A program made the translations under genes and the position numbers. 64,000 nucleotides of DNA from positions 279,117 to 343,116 of the forward strand of contig NHBG02000020.1 of the NCBI GenBank assembly GCA_002167855.2, given 5' to 3'. Below the pieces are notes generated by a model that was given only the letters and a program-made list of their open reading frames with translations, had not been told where the DNA came from and made no database searches. This DNA is from Gammaproteobacteria bacterium TMED1. GTDB taxonomy: Bacteria; Pseudomonadota; Gammaproteobacteria; Pseudomonadales; Azotimanducaceae. This document shows positions 16,656 to 24,589 of this stretch, in pieces; within the stretch, counting starts at the first letter, position 1, and each line of letters opens with the position of its first letter.

Positions 16656-17528
16656 CTACTTAGTTATGTTAGCAAGCCGCATAGAATCAAGTAGTTGATC
16701 ATGATGCTCTATTGATAGTTGGGTAAGGGGCAAGCGAATACCTCTCGGTATAAGACCCATTTCTGCTAATACCCATTTAACTGGAATTGGATTAGCTTCG
16801 AGGAATAGATGGTTATGTAATCCCACCAAACTCTTATCGATTGCAGCTGCATCTTTAGCTTGTCCCGCTATGGCAGCATTGCACATCGCTGCCATTTTAT
16901 CTGGAGCCACGTTCGCGGTCACACTAATTGTTCCTTTTGCACCATTAAGCATGAGCTCTCGTGCTGAAAGATCATCCCCGGAATATACAACCAAGTCACA
17001 GAGTTCCAAGATCTGTCTCGCTCTATCGATATCACCAGTGGCTTCCTTGACCGCTACCACACTATCAAGCTCTGCTAAGCGAGCTATAGTGTGGGGAAGC
17101 ATGTCACATGCGGTCCGAGAGGGCACATTATAGAGCACTTGAGGCAGGTCTACGGCATCTGCAATTGCTTTATAATGCTGATATAAGCCTTCCTGCGTAG
17201 GCTTATTGTAGTAAGGCGTTACCAAAAGACAGGCATCCGCACCTGCTTGCTTTGCTGCTTTTGTTAACTCAATAGCCTCCCATGTGGCATTTGCACCAGT
17301 ACCTGCTATAACAGGGACCCTTTTCCGAACGCTATTTACCACATGCTCAACAATGGCACAATGTTCATCCATGGAAACTGTTGCTGATTCTCCTGTCGTT
17401 CCCACCGGGACAATGCCTGCCGTCCCCATTTCAATATGCCATTCCAAGAGTTCATCCATAGCCCGCCAATCGATATCACCGTCTAATGTCATCGGGGTGA
17501 CTAGAGCAACAATACTACCACTCAACAT
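16656..17528 (-). CDS. dapA: 4-hydroxy-tetrahydrodipicolinate synthase DapA
   Basis: A 290-residue class I aldolase, the usual DapA length (292 in E. coli). It condenses pyruvate with aspartate semialdehyde, the first step of lysine and diaminopimelate synthesis. Motifs: MLSGSIVALVTPM start, GTTGESATVSMDEH with the proton-relay Thr residues, YYNKPTQEGLYQHY, YNVPSRT with the catalytic Tyr, and VAVKEATGD with the Schiff-base lysine. It is followed by bamC and preceded, after 88 nt, by perM on the same strand. Confidence 0.96.
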   Translation of the reverse strand: MLSGSIVALVTPMTLDGDIDWRAMDELLEWHIEMGTAGIVPVGTTGESATVSMDEHCAIVEHVVNSVRKRVPVIAGTGANATWEAIELTKAAKQAGADACLLVTPYYNKPTQEGLYQHYKAIADAVDLPQVLYNVPSRTACDMLPHTIARLAELDSVVAVKEATGDIDRARQILELCDLVVYSGDDLSARELMLNGAKGTISVTANVAPDKMAAMCNAAIAGQAKDAAAIDKSLVGLHNHLFLEANPIPVKWVLAEMGLIPRGIRLPLTQLSIEHHDQLLDSMRLANITK

Positions 17529-17616
17529 GCAAACAGCTCCTCACAAAATTCTAATTTTACTGGGGGTCAAAGACCTTCACAATAGATGGTTTTAGCATAC
17601 CAACCTTTATTTTCTA

Positions 17617-18669
17617 CTAGCGAACTCCAGAGGGCCAAGCATTGATTATCGCTTTAACAAGAGTAGCCAAAGGTATTGCAAAAAAAACCCCCCAAAGTCC
17701 CCACCAACTTCCAAAAACGAGCACCGCAGTAATTATCGCAATTGGATGCAGGTTATTAGCTTCCGAAAATAACAAAGGGACAAGCACTAAGCCATCAATT
17801 CCTTGAATAATTCCGTAACCTATCACCACATATACAAATTCTGAGGCCCAACCAAACTGGAGGTAAGCGATAATGAGTACAGGAATTGTAACGGAAATCG
17901 CACCAACGTAAGGAACGATTACGGATAAACCAACCAAAAATCCCAATAATACGGCATAATTTAGACCCATAATTGCGAAGAAAACATAACTTGTAATCCC
18001 TACGATAAGAAACTCTATAAATTTTCCACGAATATAGTTGGACATCTGCTGGTTCATCTCTTTCCCAATTTTATTCATCAAAGGCCGTTTATTAGGAAGA
18101 AATGATAAACACCAGCTAATAATGTGCTCCTTATCTTTCAGCAAAAATAAGACAAGTATCGGAACTAAAAGAACGTAAACCACGACAGTAACTAAGACCG
18201 GCAACGAAGATAGCGAAAACGAGACCAGCCATTCGGTAATACCAGTCGCTTCTGAGCTCATCATGTCTACCCAAATACGAATCTGCTGTTCAGGGATAAA
18301 CCCGTACAATTGATCTGGTAGTCTATCAAGAATCTCCTGGACACGATTTATCATGGTTGGCAAGCCATTTACTAAACTCTGTAACTGCCGCCAAACTAGA
18401 GGAATAACAAAGAAGAGAAACCCGATGAAACCTCCAAGGAAAACCAGGAATGTTATTGAAACGGCTAACCCTCGGGGTATTTGAAAGCGAGAGAGCAAAG
18501 TAATTATGCCTTGCATGATGTAAGCAAGGACAATTCCAGTAATTAATGGCGCAAGGATTGCTCCCATTGTGATGATTATCACAAAAAAAACAATTAGGAT
18601 CGCAGTAAAAAGCAGCGCCTCCTCGTCAGACAGGTGAGCGTCAATCCAACCTCGAACCACGTCAAACAC
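17617..18669 (-). CDS. perM: AI-2E/PerM family membrane transporter
   Basis: A 350-residue polytopic membrane protein of the AI-2E (PerM) family with about eight predicted membrane segments. Two lie at the N-terminus (about 21-60), one at 68-95, a pair around 155-180, and a cluster at 215-340. Family motifs include FLLKDKEHI, the RPLMNKIGKEMNQQMSNYIRGKF segment (split here to its key residues Arg, Gly and Asn), and the C-terminal VFGSWWGLWGVFFAIPLATLVKA. The transported substrate is unknown for most members; some are Na+/H+ antiporters or exporters. It is 3 nt downstream of the tusA-like gene, so they form an operon. The perM-bepA neighbourhood is common in gammaproteobacteria. Confidence 0.87.
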   Translation of the reverse strand: MFDVVRGWIDAHLSDEEALLFTAILIVFFVIIITMGAILAPLITGIVLAYIMQGIITLLSRFQIPRGLAVSITFLVFLGGFIGFLFFVIPLVWRQLQSLVNGLPTMINRVQEILDRLPDQLYGFIPEQQIRIWVDMMSSEATGITEWLVSFSLSSLPVLVTVVVYVLLVPILVLFLLKDKEHIISWCLSFLPNKRPLMNKIGKEMNQQMSNYIRGKFIEFLIVGITSYVFFAIMGLNYAVLLGFLVGLSVIVPYVGAISVTIPVLIIAYLQFGWASEFVYVVIGYGIIQGIDGLVLVPLLFSEANNLHPIAIITAVLVFGSWWGLWGVFFAIPLATLVKAIINAWPSGVR

Positions 18670-18672
18670 TAT

Positions 18673-18915
18673 CTATACCTTCCGCAATAGGTAAGTAAAT
18701 ACGCCATCTACCTCTTTACTTTCCAAGAGTTCATTACCGCTTTGCCTCGAGAATACCTCGAAATCCCGCTTAGAACTCGAATCAGTACTTATTATTTCAA
18801 GTATACAGCCACGCTCCATATTATTAAGAGCCTGTTTAGCCTTTAAGAGAGGCATAGGACATGTAAGCCCACCTGCATCAAGTTTTTCATCTGGTTTAAG
18901 CACATTTTTACTCAT
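18673..18915 (-). CDS. TusA/SirA-like sulfur carrier protein
   Basis: An 80-residue TusA-family protein. The core motif LDAGGLTCPMPLLKAKQAL (residues 12-30) holds the sulfur-accepting Cys19 in CPMP. The rest follows the TusA beta-alpha pattern up to VFTYLLRKV. Members pass persulfide sulfur to tRNA thiolation, molybdenum cofactor or sulfur oxidation systems. The gene sits 3 nt before perM and divergently from bepA, unlike E. coli tusA, so it may be a paralogue of the tRNA 2-thiolation protein. The presence of moeA and moaB elsewhere in the window makes a sulfur relay to molybdopterin possible but unproven. Confidence 0.85.
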   Translation of the reverse strand: MSKNVLKPDEKLDAGGLTCPMPLLKAKQALNNMERGCILEIISTDSSSKRDFEVFSRQSGNELLESKEVDGVFTYLLRKV

Positions 18916-19003
18916 AATATCCTTATTATAGCACCTGAATGAACTGCGCGATGAAAGAACGTTTTGATAAACCGTGGTCTAATGTAATTTAATTAGGGTC
19001 TTT

Positions 19004-20467
19004 GTGGGACTGGTGCAGAATAACTTAAAAATTTGTAGTTTAGCCTGCTGGCTTGTAATGATACTGACCCCAACATTTTCGGGTCCAGTTTATGCTAGTA
19101 ATCAAAATTTACCATCACTAGGCGATCCTATGTCCGCCTTGGTCTCTTCAGCCCAAGAAAGAAAATTAGGCCAGGGATTCTTACGCGCGTTGCGAAAACA
19201 AGCGCCAATACTTGACGACCCAATTATACAGGACTACCTCGAACATCTTACCTACAAACTGGTCTCTAATAGTCAATTAGATGACCGGAGATTAGACCTT
19301 ATTATAATAGATAGCCCTACACTGAACGCTTTTGCCGTGCCTGGAGGAATAATCGGTATCCATGATGGCCTCTTTAAATACTCAGAAACAGAGCAAGAAC
19401 TAGCAGCCATATTAGCACATGAAATCGCTCACTTGAGTCAGCGCCACTACGCAAGAGGTGTTGAAGCTCAACAAAAATCGAGCATGCTCACGATGGCTGG
19501 GGTTCTTGCAAGCATTATAGTAATGACTACTGTAAGCGGCGAAGCAGGCACCGCACTGCTAAGTACCGTTCAAGGGGTGTCAGCATCAGATCAATTGCGT
19601 CATAGCCGAGCGCGAGAGGCAGAGGCCGATCGTATTGGCATAAATACTCTTATCGCAGCCAAAATGAACCCCCGAGCAATGGCCTATATGTTCGAACAGT
19701 TGGAAAAAACAACGCGGTATAAGTCTAATTCGATGCCAGAGTTTCTTCGCACACATCCAGTGACACAGTCAAGGATTACAGACGCTTACAATCAAACTAC
19801 TAAATATCCAAGTAAAGACTATCCCTTAAATATTGATTTCCAAATAATGAAGGCTCGAGCAAAAGCTATCAATGCCAGATCACCGAGTGAAGTAATACCC
19901 TACTTTTTAGCCGGGATTAAAAATTCGGACTTGGTTAGGCAACATGCAAATATATACGGTCTCGTACTTGCACTTACGGAAGAAGGAAAATTTCAAGAAG
20001 CAAAAGTTAAGCTTGCTGAACTACTAGAAATCTATCCTAATAAAATTTCTATCAGAATAGCAGAAGCTAATGTTTATATGATGCTACAGCAGTTCAAAAA
20101 AGCTGAGGTGCTTCTTAAGGATGCCCTTGCAAACAATCCAGGCAACTACCCTCTAACAATGATGCTCGCTGAAGTTTTAATGAATACTTCACCAGAGCGT
20201 TCCCAAAACCTACTTACTAAACTAACCACAGAACGTCAAAATGATGCCTTCGTTTGGTATCACTTAGCAGAAGCCGCAGGGTTAGCGAAGGATATTCCTG
20301 CCGTGCATTGGAGTCGGGCTGAATATTTTGTATTAACTGGTAACCTTGATCGTGCGATTCAGCAGCTAAGCTATGTGGTACCTCTTGTCCCAAATAATTT
20401 CCAACAAGAGTCGAAAATAAGGACCAGGATCAAAGAGATTGAAGCGATTAAAAAGGAAGGGCGATAA
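19004..20467 (+). CDS. bepA: Periplasmic M48 metalloprotease / chaperone BepA
   Basis: A 487-residue exported protein matching BepA (YfgC, 487 aa in E. coli). It has a signal peptide (about 1-32), an M48 zinc protease domain with HEIAH (His139-Glu140-xx-His143) and the third ligand in AREAEADRIG, then a C-terminal TPR domain (about 300-480, e.g. EEGKFQEAKVKLAELLE). BepA assists LptD maturation and degrades misassembled LptD and BamA in the periplasm. It reads from a TTG codon at 19004; alternative later starts would shorten the signal peptide. It is convergent with nadA, the two stop codons being adjacent with no spacer. Confidence 0.9.
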   Translation: MGLVQNNLKICSLACWLVMILTPTFSGPVYASNQNLPSLGDPMSALVSSAQERKLGQGFLRALRKQAPILDDPIIQDYLEHLTYKLVSNSQLDDRRLDLIIIDSPTLNAFAVPGGIIGIHDGLFKYSETEQELAAILAHEIAHLSQRHYARGVEAQQKSSMLTMAGVLASIIVMTTVSGEAGTALLSTVQGVSASDQLRHSRAREAEADRIGINTLIAAKMNPRAMAYMFEQLEKTTRYKSNSMPEFLRTHPVTQSRITDAYNQTTKYPSKDYPLNIDFQIMKARAKAINARSPSEVIPYFLAGIKNSDLVRQHANIYGLVLALTEEGKFQEAKVKLAELLEIYPNKISIRIAEANVYMMLQQFKKAEVLLKDALANNPGNYPLTMMLAEVLMNTSPERSQNLLTKLTTERQNDAFVWYHLAEAAGLAKDIPAVHWSRAEYFVLTGNLDRAIQQLSYVVPLVPNNFQQESKIRTRIKEIEAIKKEGR

Positions 20468-21505
20468 CTACCTCCTTCTAATTCGGAAATTGTTGCTTTC
20501 AGCAAAAGAGACCATACGTTTGAGTGGTTGCAATGCTTTCTCCGCTACAGTCTCGTCAACAAAGATCTCATTAGTACCCTCTGTAAGGGCGTTTTCAAGG
20601 CATTCTAGGGAATTCATCCCCATCCAAGGACAATGCGCACAGCTTCGACACGCGGCCCCATTACCTGCAGTCGGCGCCTCGATAAACAGTTTATTTGGAA
20701 CCAAAGATCGCATTTTATAAAAAATGCCTTTATCTGTAGCTACGATAAACTTATCGTTTGGTAAATCACGGGAGGCTTTCAAAATTTGAGTTGTGGAACC
20801 AACCACATCGGCCAAAGCGATTACCTCTCCCGGAGATTCTGGATGAACCAATACTGCGGCATCGGGATGAACATTCATCAGATCCTTCAATCCTTTCGCT
20901 TTAAATTCCTCGTGCACGATACAGGAACCTTCCCACATCACCATATCTGCACCAGTTTCATTCTGAATATAAGAACCCAAATATTTATCAGGAGCCCAAA
21001 GTATTTTTTCACCTTGACTGGTCAGATACTCTGCTACCTCTAAAGCAATACTAGAAGTAACCACCCAATCTGACTGAGCTTTGACTGCTGCAGAAGTATT
21101 GGCGTATACAACCACCGTCCTATCAGGATGTTTAGCGCAAAAAGACGCAAATTCATCAGCTGGGCATCCTAAATCTAAAGAGCAAGTAGCTTCCAGCGTT
21201 GGCATAAGCACACGCTTCCAAGGACTAAGTATCTTCCCCGTTTCACCCATAAACTTGACCCCTGCCACAATCAGAGTCTTCGCTGGATGCAAGCTTCCGA
21301 ATCTAGCCATCTCTAAAGAGTCAGAAACACAACCGCCCGTTTCTTCTGCAAGCTCTTGTATCGCATCATCAGTATAGTAATGCGCAACTAAAACTGCGTC
21401 CTCCCTCAAAAGCAAGGTTTTGATTCTCTCTTTGAAATCATCAATTTCTTCCTGAGCTAAGAGATGGCTTTGGTGCAGAGGAACATCAAAAGCAATACTA
21501 TTCAA
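20468..21505 (-). CDS. nadA: Quinolinate synthase NadA
   Basis: A 345-residue quinolinate synthase (E. coli NadA 347). It condenses iminoaspartate with dihydroxyacetone phosphate to quinolinate in de novo NAD synthesis and carries a 4Fe-4S cluster. Three cluster cysteines fall in the expected places: [21 protein letters not shown], and the C-terminal [25 protein letters not shown] and [13 protein letters not shown] near the N-terminus bind substrate. The gene ends immediately beside the bepA stop on the opposite strand. No nadB or nadC is nearby. Confidence 0.96.
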   Translation of the reverse strand: MNSIAFDVPLHQSHLLAQEEIDDFKERIKTLLLREDAVLVAHYYTDDAIQELAEETGGCVSDSLEMARFGSLHPAKTLIVAGVKFMGETGKILSPWKRVLMPTLEATCSLDLGCPADEFASFCAKHPDRTVVVYANTSAAVKAQSDWVVTSSIALEVAEYLTSQGEKILWAPDKYLGSYIQNETGADMVMWEGSCIVHEEFKAKGLKDLMNVHPDAAVLVHPESPGEVIALADVVGSTTQILKASRDLPNDKFIVATDKGIFYKMRSLVPNKLFIEAPTAGNGAACRSCAHCPWMGMNSLECLENALTEGTNEIFVDETVAEKALQPLKRMVSFAESNNFRIRRR

Positions 21506-21573
21506 TCTTCATTCCAGTTCATTATTTATAATATATTATACTTAATTGCGGAGAAGTGGGGAGATAGTGAGTA

Positions 21574-22503
21574 GTGAGAAAGGTTGCATTTTTTGTCCCA
21601 AAGTTTGAGGCAGTCTACGTTAATTCGAATTACTTCCGGATGGCGAACGAGCTACTTAAAAGAGGAATCTCTGTTACCTTACTGTTTATTGATACACTTT
21701 CTCTACACAAATCCCATATTACCGCCTCGGGATGGGAACACACCCAACTTGTCCACAAAGTTCAGCCTCCTCATGAACTGACCCGTTTTAATGTGCGCGA
21801 GTTCACTGATCTTTGGATTTTCTCACTTGGTGCAAAAGAATCTTTCCTCGACAAATACCAACTTCTTTATACAAGTAGCTGTGGAATACATTTTATAAAT
21901 TCTCTGGAAGCTATAATGCATCTAAAGAGCAAGTATTACATCACGAGTAATACCAAGGTGTTTAGACATCCGGAGACTCACGCATCAACAGATGCTAACG
22001 AGCTACTAGATATTGTTGAATCCTCGAAAAATACTTGGATCGCAAAACCACCGGCAGGCAGCTTGGGCCGTGATGTCTTTCTACTGCAACCCGGCAATTC
22101 AAACAACCGGGTGATACTCGAAAATTTATGTGGATCTAGAGGTGATCAGTACGCGCTAGTACAAAAACATATATCCGAAATTGAATATGGAGAAAAAAGG
22201 GTGCTCATAGCTGGCGCGAAAGTAGTGGGTCAATACAAACGATTAGCGACTGGTGACCATCGCACTAATCTTCTGCGGGGAGCAAAAACTGAGGCATGCG
22301 ATCTAACGCCAGATGAAACTGCCTACTGCAATCAAATTGGGGTATGGCTTCGTGGAATCGGAGCAAACTATGTCGGTATTGATATGGTTTACCCTTGGGT
22401 AATCGAGTTTAATGTAGTCAATCCAGGGGGTCTAATGACAATAGAGGATTTAACAGGCAAGGACCTGGCGCCCAAAATACTTGACCAACTAAACCTAACT
22501 TGA
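21574..22503 (+). CDS. gshB: Glutathione synthetase-like ATP-grasp ligase (GshB-like)
   Basis: A 309-residue ATP-grasp protein close in length to GshB (315). GshB joins gamma-glutamylcysteine and glycine. Support: N-terminal domain with FRMANELLKRG, the ILWIAKP-type segment WIAKPPAGSLGRDVFLLQ corresponding to the GshB PLDGMGG loop, GEKRVLIAGAKVVG, and the C-terminal YVGIDMVYPWVIEFNVVNPGG with metal-binding Asp, Glu and Asn. The glycine-rich loop differs from E. coli GshB and overall similarity seems modest, so another ATP-grasp ligase is possible. It starts with GTG at 21574 after GGAGATAG. It is divergent from nadA. No gshA is present in the window. Confidence 0.7.
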   Translation: MRKVAFFVPKFEAVYVNSNYFRMANELLKRGISVTLLFIDTLSLHKSHITASGWEHTQLVHKVQPPHELTRFNVREFTDLWIFSLGAKESFLDKYQLLYTSSCGIHFINSLEAIMHLKSKYYITSNTKVFRHPETHASTDANELLDIVESSKNTWIAKPPAGSLGRDVFLLQPGNSNNRVILENLCGSRGDQYALVQKHISEIEYGEKRVLIAGAKVVGQYKRLATGDHRTNLLRGAKTEACDLTPDETAYCNQIGVWLRGIGANYVGIDMVYPWVIEFNVVNPGGLMTIEDLTGKDLAPKILDQLNLT

Positions 22504-22544
22504 GTTTTCAACGCAAATGTTTAATATACGGCTCTCTCGTGAAT

Positions 22545-22620
22545 GGGCCGTTAGCTCAGTTGGTAGAGCAGCTGGCTTTTAACTAGTTGGTCCCGCGTTC
22601 GAGTCGCGGACGGCCCACCA
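22545..22620 (+). tRNA. tRNA-Lys (anticodon UUU)
   Basis: A 76-nt cloverleaf with encoded CCA. The acceptor arm GGGCCGT pairs with ACGGCCC, the D-loop has AGCTCAGTTGGTAGAGC, the anticodon loop is CTTTTAA (anticodon TTT), and the T-arm has GTTCGAGTC. It lies between the gshB-like gene and the ABC exporter genes. Confidence 0.97.
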
Positions 22621-22666
22621 AATCGGGAGCGGTAGGCCACTACTTGCGAGTTATGATCATCTGTCT

Positions 22667-24589
22667 TCACTGACTTTGTAAATCTACAAATCTTTTATAA
22701 CGTCCATATTCTCTAGACATCAAAGCATCATGGGTACCCTCTTCTTGTATCTTACCATCCTCCAAAAAAACGATTCGATCTGCCTGCACGATTGTAGAAA
22801 GTCGATGAGCTATGATGATCACGATTCTATCTTTTGCGACCTCTTGGAGAGCAGAAATTAAATAGGCCTCCGTCTCTGGATCAAGAGCAGACGTTGGTTC
22901 ATCAAGCACTAAAATCGGCGTCTCCCGAATCAAACCACGCGCAATTGCTATTCTCTGTTTCTGGCCCACCGAGAGCTTGCTATTAGTTGTACCCAAATGA
23001 GTTTCGTATCCTTCTGGTAAACTAGTGATAAAATCATGGATTCCCGTGATTCTTGCAAAGTGCATTACCTTTTCCATGGTCGCTTTGGGATTGCCGTATC
23101 GAATATTGTCTGCAATCGAAATCGCAAGCGTTTCTGTTTCCTGGAATATGTAGGTTATTTGACTACGTAAACTATCGATAGAAACATCATTAATATCCTG
23201 ACCGTCAATTCGGATATAACCTTCCGTAGCGGTATGATATCGAGCGATCAAGTAAGCAAGAGTCGTCTTACCTGCACCCGTTGGGCCCGCGATGGCAACT
23301 ATTTCTCCCATATTCGCTTCAAAACTTATATCTGCAAGTGCTCTCCTGCCATCTGGATATACAAAACCAACTTCCTCAAACAAAAGGCTCTCACTTATTT
23401 TTGCCGTAGCTTTGGAGGAGTTGATTCTTTCTTGCTCCATATCCAACATTGCAAAAACCCTGCGGGCTTTGGCAGCTGGTTCCTGCAAACCTATCCAGAG
23501 CCAAGCCAGAACCGCAGCAGGCTCGCTCACCGCCATGAAATAGCCAATCACTACAGCATAGTCCCCTGGCGTCATTTCTCCCGAGACCACCTTACCCAGC
23601 ACATACAGCATTACGCCCCAAAACAGTATTCTGCCGGTACTTTCTCCAAACTTGTTAACTAAGTTATTGACCAAGACTAAGTAGCGATCCCGCCGAAAAG
23701 AATTGGCGCTAGCAAGCGCAAAACGCTCTTTCTCAATCTCATTCACACCCAAACTCTGTACGGCCTGAATATTGTCCATTCCTTCCTCTGTGGTGCTCAC
23801 GAAAACCGATCCCGCTGCCGCACTTGCCTGCGCTCTCCGACGAATCATTCGAGAAAAGGGTGTTGTAACAAGAAGGTACATCGGCATAGAACCAACAGCT
23901 AACCATACGAGGATGGGGGATTCTGGGTAAGCACTCGTCATTGTATACGCTGCAGTTATAATCGTAACTACTGCCCAGCCCAAAATTTGTACAATCCATC
24001 TTATAACAGAAGGTATGGAGTGCACATCATGCATTGCTCGAAAAACCGAATCCCCAATAGGTTGGTTATCTAGTTTAGTAATTGGTAATAAACGCAGACC
24101 CTCAAATAATCGAGAACGTACCATATGCAACAAGGAGTGTTGCATCCGAACCTCGATGAGATTACCAATGTAATGCCAGACAATACGAAATGCTATACCA
24201 AGCAAAGTCCAAACTGCCAACCAAAATAAAATAGCGACGGCAGACTTATCTAACAAAAACTCGATTACTGGCATTAAAAAGGACGGATAACCAGAGCCGT
24301 CTTCGGGTAATGGATTGCCCAGTACAACCTGATCTACAAGCACTTTCCCAATCCACGGTGCGACCGCAGTAGTAACGATTTGTATGACCCAACCCATAGA
24401 TAAAACTACTGCAAACCTCTTCCAATAAAATCTTATGAGTAGCAAGCAACGCCAGATCAAACGGGCCGTTGTACGATTATCGATGTCCGTCTCTGAGTCA
24501 ACTAAGCTCGCCTTCTCATCAAGAGCTTCTTCATCTTCACGCAGCTTTTCGAGAGAGAATTTACTCTCTCTCGTGAAAGTATCAGTCAA
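22667..24589 (-). CDS. ABC exporter half-transporter (ATP-binding/permease), second subunit
   Basis: A type IV ABC exporter half with a membrane domain of about six helices (about 65-340) and a C-terminal ATPase. Walker A is GPTGAGKTT, the signature is LSVGQKQR, Walker B is ILVLDEPTSALD, with a switch histidine in IIIAHRLST. The frame is open from a TTG at 24619, but the TTG at 24589 (ten codons later) has GGAG at proper spacing and overlaps the upstream gene by only 8 nt, so I prefer it. With the 809-residue partner it should make a heterodimeric exporter in the inner membrane. The substrate (lipid, peptide or drug) is not evident. Confidence 0.85.
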   Translation of the reverse strand: MTDTFTRESKFSLEKLREDEEALDEKASLVDSETDIDNRTTARLIWRCLLLIRFYWKRFAVVLSMGWVIQIVTTAVAPWIGKVLVDQVVLGNPLPEDGSGYPSFLMPVIEFLLDKSAVAILFWLAVWTLLGIAFRIVWHYIGNLIEVRMQHSLLHMVRSRLFEGLRLLPITKLDNQPIGDSVFRAMHDVHSIPSVIRWIVQILGWAVVTIITAAYTMTSAYPESPILVWLAVGSMPMYLLVTTPFSRMIRRRAQASAAAGSVFVSTTEEGMDNIQAVQSLGVNEIEKERFALASANSFRRDRYLVLVNNLVNKFGESTGRILFWGVMLYVLGKVVSGEMTPGDYAVVIGYFMAVSEPAAVLAWLWIGLQEPAAKARRVFAMLDMEQERINSSKATAKISESLLFEEVGFVYPDGRRALADISFEANMGEIVAIAGPTGAGKTTLAYLIARYHTATEGYIRIDGQDINDVSIDSLRSQITYIFQETETLAISIADNIRYGNPKATMEKVMHFARITGIHDFITSLPEGYETHLGTTNSKLSVGQKQRIAIARGLIRETPILVLDEPTSALDPETEAYLISALQEVAKDRIVIIIAHRLSTIVQADRIVFLEDGKIQEEGTHDALMSREYGRYKRFVDLQSQ